A stretch of DNA of 64,000 bases. It comes from Clostridium gasigenes. Its GTDB lineage: Bacteria > Bacillota > Clostridia > Clostridiales > Clostridiaceae. Shown piece by piece: positions 47,165 to 56,650 of this stretch. The first letter of the stretch is position 1, and each line of letters begins with the position of its first letter. A program made the position numbers and the translations under genes. Under the pieces are notes generated by a model. The model saw only the letters and a list, made by a program, of their open reading frames with translations. It did not search any database and had not been told where the DNA came from. The stretch spans positions 1-64,000 of the forward strand of contig NZ_FNJM01000016.1 in assembly GCF_900104115.1 (NCBI RefSeq), given 5' to 3'.

Positions 47165-48667
47165 ATGATTAAAAGAGCTTTAATAAGTGTTTTTGATAAA
47201 GAAGGGGTTTTAGATTTTTCTAAGTTTCTATCAGATAATGGAGTAGAAGTTATATCAACTGGAGGAACTTACAAGCACCTAAAGGAAAATGGTGTAAAAG
47301 TTATAGAAGTTAACGAAGTAACTAATTTTCCGGAAATGTTAGATGGAAGAGTAAAAACATTACATCCAATATTACATGCAGGAATCCTGGCAATAAGAAA
47401 TAATGCAGAGCATATGAAAACTATAAAAGAAAGAAATATAGAAACTATTGATATGGTAATAGTTAATCTTTATCCTTTCTTTGAAAAAGTAAAAGAAGAT
47501 TTAGACTTTGAAGAAAAAGTTGAATTTATAGATATTGGTGGACCAACAATGCTAAGAGCAGCAGCTAAAAACTTCCAAGATGTTGTAGTTATTTCAGATA
47601 AAGAAGATTACATCACAGTTATGGAAGAAATGAAAGTTACAGGAGAGGTTAGCTACTCACTTAGAAAAAAATTAGCAGGAAAAGTATTTAACTTAATGAG
47701 TGCTTATGATGCTGCAATTTCAAACTTCTTACTTGGTGATGAGGAATATCCAGAATATCTTTCAGTATCATATAAAAAAATGCAAGATTTAAGATATGGA
47801 GAAAACCCACATCAAAAAGCAGCTTACTATGGAGCAACAGAATTTAATGGAGCAATGAATTCATTTGAAATATTAAATGGTAAAGAATTATCATACAACA
47901 ATATTAAAGATGTAGATATTGCATGGAAAACAGTTTGTGAATTTGAAGAAACAGCTTGTTGTGGACTTAAGCATAACACACCATGTGGAGCAGCTATTGG
48001 AAAAACACCATTGGAAGTTTATAAAAAAACATATGATGTAGATCCAACTTCAATATTTGGAGGAATAGTAGCTATAAACAGAGTTATTGATAAAGAAACA
48101 GCAGAAGAAATGGTGAAAACATTCCTAGAAGTAGTTATTGCACCAGATTACAGCGCAGAAGCTTTAGAAGTATTTAAAACTAAAAAGAACTTAAGAATAT
48201 TAAAATGTGGTGTAAAAGCTAAGGATAAAAAATATATTGTATCAGTAGATGGTGGAATGTTAATACAAGAAGAAGATAAAACTTTAGCAGAAGACTTTAA
48301 AGTAGTAACAAAGAAAGCACCTACAGAAAAAGAAATGGAAGATTTAATCTTCGGGATGAAAGTAGTAAAATACGTTAAATCAAATGCTATAGTAACAGTA
48401 AAAGATGGAGTAGCAGTAGGAATTGGCGGAGGTCAAGTAAATAGAATTTGGCCAACTATGGACGCTTTAAGAAGAGGAGCAGGAGCTACAGTATTAGCTT
48501 CAGATGCATTCTTCCCATTTAGGGATATAGTAGACGAATGTGCTAAAGCTGGGATTAAAGCTATTATACAACCAGGTGGATCTATGAGAGATCAAGAATC
48601 TATTGATGCTTGTGATGAACATGGAATTGCTATGGTTATGACAGGGATTAGACATTTTAAACACTAG
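47165..48667 (+). CDS. purH: Bifunctional AICAR transformylase / IMP cyclohydrolase
   Basis: A 500 aa enzyme for the last two steps to IMP. The N-terminal cyclohydrolase domain starts [19 protein letters not shown]. The C-terminal transformylase has the conserved LRYGENPHQ and LKHNTPCG segments. The ATG at 47165 follows GTGAGGAG. The upstream in-frame ATG at 47126 lacks a ribosome site. Confidence 0.96.
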   Translation: MIKRALISVFDKEGVLDFSKFLSDNGVEVISTGGTYKHLKENGVKVIEVNEVTNFPEMLDGRVKTLHPILHAGILAIRNNAEHMKTIKERNIETIDMVIVNLYPFFEKVKEDLDFEEKVEFIDIGGPTMLRAAAKNFQDVVVISDKEDYITVMEEMKVTGEVSYSLRKKLAGKVFNLMSAYDAAISNFLLGDEEYPEYLSVSYKKMQDLRYGENPHQKAAYYGATEFNGAMNSFEILNGKELSYNNIKDVDIAWKTVCEFEETACCGLKHNTPCGAAIGKTPLEVYKKTYDVDPTSIFGGIVAINRVIDKETAEEMVKTFLEVVIAPDYSAEALEVFKTKKNLRILKCGVKAKDKKYIVSVDGGMLIQEEDKTLAEDFKVVTKKAPTEKEMEDLIFGMKVVKYVKSNAIVTVKDGVAVGIGGGQVNRIWPTMDALRRGAGATVLASDAFFPFRDIVDECAKAGIKAIIQPGGSMRDQESIDACDEHGIAMVMTGIRHFKH

Positions 48668-48755
48668 GATAATAGCAAAGAGGAGGTAATCTTCTCTTTG
48701 CTTATTAAATGAATAGTAATGAATGTAGAATTTGGATTCTATATTCATTACTAAT
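48668..48755 (+). other. Two intercistronic hairpins between purH and purD
   Basis: The first hairpin (about 48677-48705) pairs GCAAAGAG with CTCTTTGC without a proper T tract. The second (48713-48751) pairs AGTAATGAAT and TAGAAT with ATTCTA and ATTCATTACT around a short loop. They may partly terminate or protect the message before purD. Confidence 0.6.
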
Positions 48756-48786
48756 TATAATAAAGGTGATAAGGGAGCGTTTTAAT

Positions 48787-50034
48787 ATGAAGTTGTTATT
48801 AATTGGGGCTGGTGGAAGAGAGCATTCTTTAGCTTGGAAATTGGCTAAAAGTGAGAAAGTTGAGAAGATTTTTGTGGCACCTGGTAATGGTGGAACTGCA
48901 TTTGCGGATAAATGTGAAAATGTAGATATTACGGATATAAATGAATTATTGGCTTTTGCTAAGGAAAACAATATTGATTTAACTATTGTTGGTCCTGAAG
49001 ATCCTTTAACGAAGGGAATAGTTGATTTGTTTAAAGCTGGTGGACTTAAGATATTTGGACCTGATAAAGCAGGAGCAGAGCTTGAAGGTAGTAAAAGTTA
49101 TTCTAAAGACTTTATGAAGAAGTATGGTGTTAAAACTGCGGAGTATGAAGTTTTTTATGATGCAGATAAAGCTTTAGGTTATTTAGAAAACTGTACTTAT
49201 CCAATAGTTATTAAAGCAGATGGGCTTGCAGCTGGAAAAGGGGTTGCGATTTGCGAAACTAGAGAAGAAGCAAATGATTCAATAAAATCATTTATGATAG
49301 ATGACATATTTAAAGGGGCAGGAGCGAAAGTTGTTATTGAAGAATTTTTAGATGGTGTGGAAGCATCTATATTATCAATAACAGATGGAAAAACAATTGT
49401 ACCATTTTTATCAGCAAAAGATCATAAACAAATATTTGATGGTGGAAAAGGACCAAATACAGGTGGAATGGGAGTTCTTGCACCAAATCCATATGTAACA
49501 GATGAGGTTCAAAAAGAATTCGAAGAAAACATAATGGCAAAAACATTAGCAGGAATACAAGCAGAAGGATATGACTTTAAGGGGATAATATTCTTTGGAT
49601 TAATGATAACTAAAAAAGGTACTTATTTATTAGAATATAATGTGAGAATGGGAGATCCTGAGACACAATCAGTGCTTTATTTGATGGAAAGTGATTTGCT
49701 TGAAGTTATTGAAGCGGCTATGAATGAGGAGTTGGCTGGTTTTGAAATTAAATGGAGTAAGGGTACTTGTGTAAATGTTGTGCTTGCTTCGGGGGGATAT
49801 CCTGGAGAGTTTGTTAAAGGCTATGAAATAAAGATTAATGAAGGGGTTAAAGACAAAGTATTCTTGGCTGGAGCTAAGGCTGAAGATGGTGTGCTTAAGA
49901 CTAATGGGGGGAGAGTTCTTTCTGTGTTGGGTGTTGGGGATACTGTTGAGGAAGCTAGGGTTGATGTTTATAATAATATTGATGGGGTTGAGTTTGAGGA
50001 GATGTATTTTAGGGAGGATATTGGATTAATATAA
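48787..50034 (+). CDS. purD: Phosphoribosylamine-glycine ligase
   Basis: A 415 aa ATP-grasp enzyme joining phosphoribosylamine and glycine (LLIGAGGREHSLAWKL at the start, KADGLAAGKGVAI, and NVRMGDPETQ). It is the last gene of the operon. The ATG at 48787 is preceded by AAGGGAG. The final 300 bases use noticeably more G- and GT-ending codons than the middle of the gene. Confidence 0.96.
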   Translation: MKLLLIGAGGREHSLAWKLAKSEKVEKIFVAPGNGGTAFADKCENVDITDINELLAFAKENNIDLTIVGPEDPLTKGIVDLFKAGGLKIFGPDKAGAELEGSKSYSKDFMKKYGVKTAEYEVFYDADKALGYLENCTYPIVIKADGLAAGKGVAICETREEANDSIKSFMIDDIFKGAGAKVVIEEFLDGVEASILSITDGKTIVPFLSAKDHKQIFDGGKGPNTGGMGVLAPNPYVTDEVQKEFEENIMAKTLAGIQAEGYDFKGIIFFGLMITKKGTYLLEYNVRMGDPETQSVLYLMESDLLEVIEAAMNEELAGFEIKWSKGTCVNVVLASGGYPGEFVKGYEIKINEGVKDKVFLAGAKAEDGVLKTNGGRVLSVLGVGDTVEEARVDVYNNIDGVEFEEMYFREDIGLI

Positions 50035-50118
50035 GATTAAGTGAAACTTTAGAACTATGAAGAGTGGAAAACTAAAATATGTGGTTCCACAAAAAAAGAA
50101 TATAAATAACTAAGATAG

Positions 50119-50152
50119 CTCAGACCTTTAATTTCAAAGGTTTGAGTTTTTT
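50119..50152 (+). terminator. Terminator of the pur operon
   Basis: CTCAGACCTTT and AAAGGTTTGAG form the stem, with one G-T pair, followed by TTTTTTC. Confidence 0.9.
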
Positions 50153-50301
50153 CATGCTACAATAAAAAGGATTAGTAGATTTACAATAATAAATTGTATA
50201 AGAGTTTATTAATTTATATGTAAGATATACTGTTTATATTTACATAATATTGGTATAATATTTTATGTAATTAATTATAATTTTAATAGAGAGATAAAAT
50301 T

Positions 50302-50861
50302 ATATTAAGTAATTTATTAGATAAAATAAGAGGTAGATATAAAAAGGAAAATAACATTAAAAGACTACCCAAAGATACATATTTAAAGATAGGTAATGTC
50401 TTTAAGGAAAAAAATATTATTTAAAAAGATATTCTAGTTATATGTATAGGTACAAATAGAACGAATACAATTGATTACCGTGACCCATTTATAGGTTCAT
50501 TACTAAAAGAAGATAGAGATTTTGATGTGCCTGTTTATGGTACTATGGTTAAACCTATTCATGTGTTGAATTTGACACAAAGCATAACAGAGACAAGGGA
50601 TTTACATCTCAATACTATTATAATTGCTATTGATTCAGCATTAACAACTGATGATAAAATAGGACAAATTTTTATTAAGAGTAAACGTATGTTGCCTGGT
50701 AATGGTGTAGGTAAAAAAATGAAGTAATTGGATGTTTTAGTATTAATGGAGTCATAGGACCAAGTGGCGTTAACGTAGTAGAATATGAAACTGATTTGAA
50801 GTTTATTAGAGCCATGGCATATACAATAGATAAAGGAGTTAAAGAGGCACTTAGACAGTAA
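50302..50861 (+). pseudogene. YyaC-type (DUF1256) sporulation protein, decayed
   Basis: Joined readings resemble YyaC, a spore-protease-like sporulation protein: ILVICIGTNRTNTIDYRDPF, VYGTMVKPIHVLNLTQSI, IIIAIDSALTTDDKIGQ, then, in another frame, EVIGCFSINGVIGPSGVNVV. The start codon appears mutated to ATA (50302), there is an in-frame TAA at 50422, and a one-base loss in a run of A (50703-50709) shifts the frame. It is not functional as written. A further decayed stretch with readable GEWYKVFAGQLASKMK follows up to about 50990. Confidence 0.75.
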
Positions 50862-51001
50862 AACTAATGATTATGTAACATTAGTTTTAATTGCAATAAA
50901 ATTGATTAAATTGGAAAAAGGAGATGTAGCTAATTAAGGGGAGTGGTATAAAGTATTTGCGGGACAATTAGCTAGTAAAATGAAATAAGGGGGATGAGTA
51001 T

Positions 51002-51235
51002 ATGGCACATATAGTATTGACAAGTCCTAGTTTTCTTGATGGTTGTATATACTGGAAAGTAGTTGATTGTAGAAAAATTTGGAGATCAATAGATGGATCA
51101 AGACTTTACACTTGGGATGAGTTTCATGGAGAAATAGAAGTTTTTAATAAGAGAGGCAGACATTTAGGAAGTGCTGATAAATATGAGGGCAGGTTAATTA
51201 AAGATGCTGTGAAGGGGAGGAGATTAGATGTCTAA
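51002..51235 (+). CDS. Stand-alone colicin E3-type ribonuclease toxin
   Basis: A 77 aa protein that is essentially only the cytotoxic rRNase domain of colicin E3/pyocin type. It shows YTWDEFHGEIEVFNKRGRHL with Asp39, His42 and Glu46 at the spacing of the colicin E3 catalytic residues Asp510, His513 and Glu517, and an Arg in KGRR where Arg545 is expected. Such domains cut 16S rRNA at the decoding site. There is no receptor, translocation or secretion domain, so it should act inside the producing cell as a toxin. It overlaps the next gene by 8 bp. AGGGGG precedes the ATG. Confidence 0.8.
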   Translation: MAHIVLTSPSFLDGCIYWKVVDCRKIWRSIDGSRLYTWDEFHGEIEVFNKRGRHLGSADKYEGRLIKDAVKGRRLDV

Positions 51236-51551
51236 TATAAAATTTATAGATGCAGTTATTATGGGTGATGTATTAATAGATGAGATAGATGATTATATAG
51301 ATATGTGGCATGATGGAGACTCAAAGTTAGAAATATATGAGTTTTTAGGAATGACTCAAAATGAGTATAGATTGTGGGTAGATGATGAAAGTATTTTAAA
51401 AGAAATAATTAAGTGTCACATGAACGGTAAAGACATTGAAGAAGTAATATTAAATCCTTACTATACAAAGCAAAGAATGGTTGCAAGAGCTAAAAGTGCA
51501 GAAGAAGCAAAAGCAGCTTATGAGATAATAAGGAAGTATGAAAATGAATAA
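51228..51551 (+). CDS. Acidic partner (putative antitoxin) of the E3-like toxin
   Basis: A 107 aa acidic protein with the segment IYEFLGMTQNEYRLWVDDES, seen in small proteins encoded next to toxins. The C-terminal part is helical and more basic. It overlaps the toxin by 8 bp and the protease gene by up to 14 bp, so all three are coupled. It is the best candidate for neutralising the rRNase, by binding it or by repression. Not experimentally known to me. Confidence 0.65.
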   Translation: MSNIKFIDAVIMGDVLIDEIDDYIDMWHDGDSKLEIYEFLGMTQNEYRLWVDDESILKEIIKCHMNGKDIEEVILNPYYTKQRMVARAKSAEEAKAAYEIIRKYENE

Positions 51552-52857
51552 GCTTACTTTAGAAAAGAAACTCTCAAATGTTAGAAAAATGGCGAATAGG
51601 GTTTTTGAAAAGGAAGGTTTAACAATACCGGTAGACATATTTACACTAATAAAAAAGTTTGCAAAGCTTGAATGTGTGGATATACCATTTTCGGATGCAA
51701 TATGTGTAGATTTAGAGAAATGCCCAACAGTTATATATAATGATGATACACAACATACAAGGTTAAGATTTACACTAGCACATGAATTAGGACATATAAA
51801 AATTCCATGGCATACTGGTATAGTTTCATGTCATACTGAGGATGATTTAGCAAATATGGAACATGAATACGAAGAAATGGAAAAGGAGGCTAATACATTT
51901 GCTTCTGAATTATTAATACCTACATTATGGTTACAAAGTATATTTAATGAAGAAAGAGATTACGGTCTAGAAAAAATTATAAATCTAGTTTCTGAAAAAG
52001 CCCAGGTTTCTAAATTAGCTGTATTGTATGCTATAAATGAAAATTTACCAGAAGGTTATATAGTTTTTGTAGAAAATAAACAGTATGATTTTATAGCTAA
52101 AAAAGAAGGTTATAAAAGAAATATTTTGCATTTATATGATAGAGGCGATTATTCTATAGAATGGTTAATGATAAATGCTAAAAATAGTGGAGAGATTAAC
52201 CTATATAATAGCAATGTGTATTGGATAGACTTAGGGCGTCAGATGGAAGAAAATGATTTAAAGAGCATGTTAACTGATATAAGCTGTGCGAAATTAGAAT
52301 CTATATGTTATGAACTTTTTGAAGATAAAAGTTTAAGTCCTGCTAATATACTAAAAATAATAATAGATTCTTTACCAAAATCTTTTATAATGAAAGTTAA
52401 TTTAAATAATAGTAATTATGTTAGATATGTAAAGTCAAGTGGTACATATATTTCAAATAAATTAGAATCAGTATCTGATAGAGAATGTACTAAATGGTAT
52501 TATGATAATTCATGTGAAAGTATGGAATATAAAAATAATGAGTTTAGTATAACGGTATGGAAATTTGAAGATTATATATTAAATTCTCATGATTTTAGTG
52601 AAAAACGTAATTCTAAATTAATATTAAGGAGTATAGTAGATGGAAATTATTATGAGAACGAAAGAATAATCATATTAGGAAGAATAAATGGAGTAATTGG
52701 TAGTCTTAATAATAAAAAAAAGGAATTAACACAGCAACAATTCTATAATGCTTTAAAACAACGATTTGTAGGTCGTGAAGATTTACAATATATAGTACTT
52801 CATAGAGATTTTAATAATTTTTTAATTAAGAAAACTATTGAACTTTATTCATATTAA
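51538..52857 (+). CDS. ImmA/IrrE-type metalloprotease with C-terminal extension
   Basis: A 439 aa protein. Residues about 1-190 form an ImmA/IrrE domain with HELGH at 82-86 and the downstream Glu in EKEANTFASELLIP. The C-terminal 240 residues are unassigned. Proteases of this class cleave repressors or antitoxins after stress. Its overlap with the toxin-antitoxin pair suggests it releases the rRNase. The ATG at 51544 has better ribosome-site spacing than 51538. An R element begins one base after the stop. Confidence 0.82.
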   Translation: MKMNKLTLEKKLSNVRKMANRVFEKEGLTIPVDIFTLIKKFAKLECVDIPFSDAICVDLEKCPTVIYNDDTQHTRLRFTLAHELGHIKIPWHTGIVSCHTEDDLANMEHEYEEMEKEANTFASELLIPTLWLQSIFNEERDYGLEKIINLVSEKAQVSKLAVLYAINENLPEGYIVFVENKQYDFIAKKEGYKRNILHLYDRGDYSIEWLMINAKNSGEINLYNSNVYWIDLGRQMEENDLKSMLTDISCAKLESICYELFEDKSLSPANILKIIIDSLPKSFIMKVNLNNSNYVRYVKSSGTYISNKLESVSDRECTKWYYDNSCESMEYKNNEFSITVWKFEDYILNSHDFSEKRNSKLILRSIVDGNYYENERIIILGRINGVIGSLNNKKKELTQQQFYNALKQRFVGREDLQYIVLHRDFNNFLIKKTIELYSY

Positions 52858-52938
52858 TAGCAATTTCGTGTCAGATAAGCTGACGACTCAGAAGTTCCCC
52901 TGACGGAGGTAATGATTGGCAGTGGCAAGCATTTTCTA
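52858..52938. repeat. R element 2
   Basis: An 81 bp palindromic repeat starting TAGCAATTTCGTGTCAG, with hairpin GTCAG/CTGAC, a C/G-rich middle (TTCCCCTGACGGAGG) and a diverged end TTTCTA. It lies directly after the ImmA-type gene and about 100 bp before the reverse transcriptase gene. Confidence 0.8.
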
Positions 52939-53038
52939 ATAAAATTTTATGGATATAATCTTAATTGAGATTGGAAATTTAGTTTGCGTATAATTTGAGT
53001 GGGTAAGTAATGGATATACTACATAAGGGGATGACTGT

Positions 53039-54742
53039 ATGGATGAAAATAGATATTTGAAGATAGATTATTTGATTAAGTATGGATATTTTGATTTTAA
53101 GAATAGTAATACACAAAAAAGTTTTATGGATGAAAATGAAGATAAATATATATCGTCTAATACTATATATAAGGGGATTTTTAATTGTGATGAATTATAT
53201 AATAATTTAGAAATAATGCTAAAATTAATTGATAGTAGTTTTTACGGTGAAACAGAAGCAATACAATTTTCATGCTATAAGAATGAAGAGGAAAGAAGAG
53301 GATATAAATATAGCAATATGTATTCGTATATAAATTTAAGTCAGCATATACATAACAATATGAAAAAATATGGGCAGATATTAGAGGGAAGCAGTAAATC
53401 ACTGTCTAATAAATTTTATAATAGAACATTTTTACAAGGCAAAATATTGAAATATAATAATAGGTTAGGTAAAAGGCGCATATTTAAGGCTGATATAGAG
53501 AATTTTTATCCAAGTATATATACACATTCAATACCATGGGTACTTGAAGGGAAATTAGAAGCAAAAAAGAATAAAAGCAATAAATCTATATATTATAACG
53601 AGTTAGATAGCCTTATTCAGCGTTGTCAATATGGTGAAACACATGGTATTCCAACTGGAAGTTTTACATCTAGGGTGATTGCAGAAATATATATGTGCAA
53701 AGTTGATGAAAAGTTAAGTGAATATAGTTACGTTAGATATGTTGATGATTTTGAATTGGCATATAATAAAGAAGAAGAGCAAATAAAATTTTACAATGCA
53801 TTATATAAGGAATTAAAGAGTTTGAATCTTAAAATAAAAAAAGAAAAGAATATTATAGATATATTCCCATTTGAAGCTGAAGAGGATATAGATGATATTT
53901 TTGGATATATAGCAAATAAAAAAGAGCGTTGCAATAGATTAACTTTATCAAAAGAAAAACGGATAATATATAGTTTTATAGAATTTGCTAGTTCAAAGGA
54001 GAGGGATGGGAAAAAGGGGGCATTAAAGCTTTTATTTAAAGCTTTAAAACATGCAGTAATTAATTCAGAAGTAAGTGAAGAAGCATGGCTCAGTAATGTA
54101 TGGGAATATTTATTTAACATTATTTTGCTGAGACCACAAATATCAAGTTATTATTTAGAGTTAATAGATAGCATGGATAGAGAAGATATATTAGAGTATA
54201 TTAAACAGAGTTTAAGTAAAATGAAAGTTCAAATAGAGGATAGTATAAATAGATACATAGAGTTAGAATATAGCGAAGAATTATGTGCAATTTTAAGTAT
54301 ATGCTATTCACTTAATAATTGGCAAGTGATCTGTAAAGAGCATTTATTATTAATTATAAATAAGTTGGATGATTTTAATTCTATTATAGCTATGGAAATA
54401 TATTTAAAGAGTGATGTTATTGAATGGAATAAGTTATTTGAGGTTATTGAAAATAAGTTAGGAAGTTCATATGAATGGTGTAATGAATTCTGGCTGTTTA
54501 AGTATCAAATGTTTTACAAATTAAAGAAAGAAAAAGGATTGGAATTTGAGAAAGAATATAAAGAGTATTTGTATAATAAGTATTCAGGAGGCAAGAATAA
54601 AGGGGTGTTTTTTGATAAAAGAAATATAAAAAAAATTAACTCACCTATAATACTGGAGGTGCAAAATAAAAGTGGGAATGCGCTAGCAAAATTTTATAAA
54701 AATATGCTGAATAATAATATAACATTTTTTATATATAAGTAG
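53039..54742 (+). CDS. Defence-type reverse transcriptase (Abi/DRT-like)
   Basis: A 567 aa protein. The polymerase part (about 100-310) has FKADIENFYPSIYTHSIPW (Asp152), HGIPTGSFTSRVIAEIYM and the catalytic YVDD at 234-237. The remaining 250 residues are helical without a known fold. It lacks the retron VTG motif and any maturase or endonuclease domain, so it fits the abortive-infection / defence-associated reverse transcriptases rather than retrons or group II introns. Its TAG stop is formed by the first bases of R element 3. The subgroup cannot be assigned without a tree. Confidence 0.8.
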   Translation: MDENRYLKIDYLIKYGYFDFKNSNTQKSFMDENEDKYISSNTIYKGIFNCDELYNNLEIMLKLIDSSFYGETEAIQFSCYKNEEERRGYKYSNMYSYINLSQHIHNNMKKYGQILEGSSKSLSNKFYNRTFLQGKILKYNNRLGKRRIFKADIENFYPSIYTHSIPWVLEGKLEAKKNKSNKSIYYNELDSLIQRCQYGETHGIPTGSFTSRVIAEIYMCKVDEKLSEYSYVRYVDDFELAYNKEEEQIKFYNALYKELKSLNLKIKKEKNIIDIFPFEAEEDIDDIFGYIANKKERCNRLTLSKEKRIIYSFIEFASSKERDGKKGALKLLFKALKHAVINSEVSEEAWLSNVWEYLFNIILLRPQISSYYLELIDSMDREDILEYIKQSLSKMKVQIEDSINRYIELEYSEELCAILSICYSLNNWQVICKEHLLLIINKLDDFNSIIAMEIYLKSDVIEWNKLFEVIENKLGSSYEWCNEFWLFKYQMFYKLKKEKGLEFEKEYKEYLYNKYSGGKNKGVFFDKRNIKKINSPIILEVQNKSGNALAKFYKNMLNNNITFFIYK

Positions 54743-54815
54743 AAATTTCGAGTTAGACAAGCTAAAGACTAAAAATATCCCCAGAGGTAGTAATTTGCCA
54801 TGGGACAAGTTACTA
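54740..54815. repeat. R element 3 (diverged)
   Basis: A 76 bp copy beginning TAGAAATTTCGAGTTAGACA and ending GTTACTA. The first three bases serve as the stop codon of the reverse transcriptase gene. Confidence 0.65.
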
Positions 54816-54964
54816 AAAATCCCTTATTGTAGTCGAATGTGTTAATATAGATAGCTAAAAAAATAAAAGTGATTCATAAGATGGAAGATTTTTAATTTTA
54901 AGCATAATAATTACATATGATATAGTTAATGTATATAAGAGGAATTATCGAAAATTAAAAAAAT

Positions 54965-55045
54965 TAGCAATTTCGTGTCAGACAAGCTGACGACTCAAAA
55001 ATACCCCCGGCGGAGGTAGTGATTGCCAGGGGCAAGCACTTGCTA
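54965..55045. repeat. R element 4 (best-preserved copy)
   Basis: An 81 bp element bounded by TAGCAA and TTGCTA. Internal parts are GTCAG-ACAAG-CTGAC, a CCCCCGGCGG core, GAGGTAGTGATTGCC, then GGCAAGCACTTGC. The GTAG tetranucleotide next to a hairpin is what RAYT transposases recognise in bacterial REP sequences. Confidence 0.8.
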
Positions 55046-55360
55046 AAAATGAATAACAGAGTTAAATATAGCATTATTCATTGATGAGTATGCGATGTTT
55101 TTTTGTTAGTAATTCAATGAGAGTATGAGATTTGTATAAATCACGAATTATTCAATAAAAATAGTCTTTGAAAATTGAATAATAATATATTTATAAAATA
55201 TATTATTATTCTTAATTTGTAAAATATGTTATTATTAATTTGTAATAGTAATTTAGTTATTTAGAATAAATAATAATGAATAATATCATATGTAAATTAG
55301 ATTTAAGATAAGTTAGATTGAAATATTATAAGTATAAGGAAAAATGATTGGAGATTAATA
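55046..55360. other. AT-rich intergenic region
   Basis: About 315 bases of very AT-rich sequence with several TATAAT-like hexamers and an inverted run of TATTATTA around 55180-55215. No gene is visible. It probably contains the promoter of the frameshifted gene that follows. Confidence 0.4.
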
Positions 55361-56373
55361 ATGAGTAGTTTATTAAGGCCAGATAAAATAATGAATGGAT
55401 TAATAACAAATTTAATAGAAGAAATTTGGAAAGAAAATAAAAAAAAAAATCTAAAGTTATTAATTTCGATGAGATTCAAAATATTCATAAAGCTATAGTA
55501 GAATATGATAATGAAAAAAAAGAAATATTTGGACAATTAGCAATGAATATAAGCACACCTATTAATGTAAGAAATTGTCATATAGAGGAATGTATAGATT
55601 TTTTTGATGTTCCGGGATTTATATTAGATGATGGTATATATGCCTCAGCATTTGGACAGTTCAATTATATTTATAGAGCTAAAGGGATAAGAAGTATCTG
55701 GTTTAAAAATGGAATAATAAATGAATGTACAATTCATTCCAGTATTGATGAGAATGGATTTAACTTAAATTATGAAGAAATTGAAGGTGTAGATTTATAT
55801 AATAGCAAAGATTTTTTTGATGAAAATATTAATCAAGAATATGAAACAACATGTGATAAATATAAAGATCCAAGTTTTATATTAAATAAATTGCTAAATA
55901 TAAATAAATATTATTATAAATCTTACTACTTAGAGTATCTTATAGATCCACCAGATGTTCAAATTTTATCTGATTATTCTTTAGAGCTTAGAAAAGAAAT
56001 TTGGAATTCAATTTTAGAATTGGGAAAGAGAGTAATAAGAGATAAAAAAAATGATGAATTAGATTTCTTTAAATTTTGTATAGATTTTATGAGAATAGTA
56101 AACAATGATATACAAGTTGAACAAGTCATAGATTTTTTTACATATATAATAGAAAATAAAAGTAATATAGATTTGAATTTAGCATTGAATTTATTAAAGG
56201 AATTAAAAAGTTCTGACGAAGAAAAAATAAGTTTAATGAATGAAATTAATAGTAAGATTGATTCAAATAATAAGTCAGATATTTTAGAAGTAAAACCTAA
56301 TATATGGGGAATAGGAATTAATTTTAATGAAGTTTTCGAAAGAATAAGAATTTTAGTTAGAAAAAAAAATTAG
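55361..56373 (+). pseudogene. Unknown protein, frameshifted in a poly-A tract
   Basis: An ATG at 55361 with GGAG upstream opens MSSLLRPDKIMNGLITNLIE. At a run of 11 A (55439-55449) the frame is lost. With one more A it continues KSKVINFDEIQNIHKAIVEY into the open frame that ends at 56373, giving about 337 aa. The long frame from 55543 alone is 276 aa. It has a central region with several Cys/His and a helical C-terminal half. I do not recognise the family. Its place between defence modules suggests a defence or toxin role, but this is inference. Confidence 0.55.
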
Positions 56374-56650
56374 TACAAGCTTTAATTAATTTTTTAATTA
56401 TATCAAAATACAAAAAAATACTGTTTATTAATAAAAATCTTAATTACTATCGATACGGAGAACCGTATCATAAATAAATGAGATTTTTGGCCTTAAATAT
56501 TAAAATTATTTGGTTAAGGATGCTTTATAAGTGAAAATATCGGATCATAAGTAAAATTAATACAATGTTATATTAGTAATATATTATTTATTGATAATAT
56601 TACTATATAGTTGTGGCTAGATTGACTAATAGGTATATAGGGGGAGTTAA
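56374..56650. other. Intergenic region with a small hairpin
   Basis: A hairpin GATACGG-AGAA-CCGTATC lies near 56451-56468. The rest is AT-rich and probably holds the promoter of the DUF262 gene. Confidence 0.45.

Noticed and set aside
50866..50990. TAGCTAATT / AATTAGCTA inverted repeat as another R element
   Set aside because: The ends form a 9-bp inverted repeat (50927-50977 region), but the sequence inside reads as a decayed protein end (GEWYKVFAGQLASKMK) and lacks the R core.
52858..53038. Retron msr-msd upstream of the reverse transcriptase
   Set aside because: The upstream palindrome belongs to a repeat family found away from the gene, and the protein lacks the retron VTG motif.
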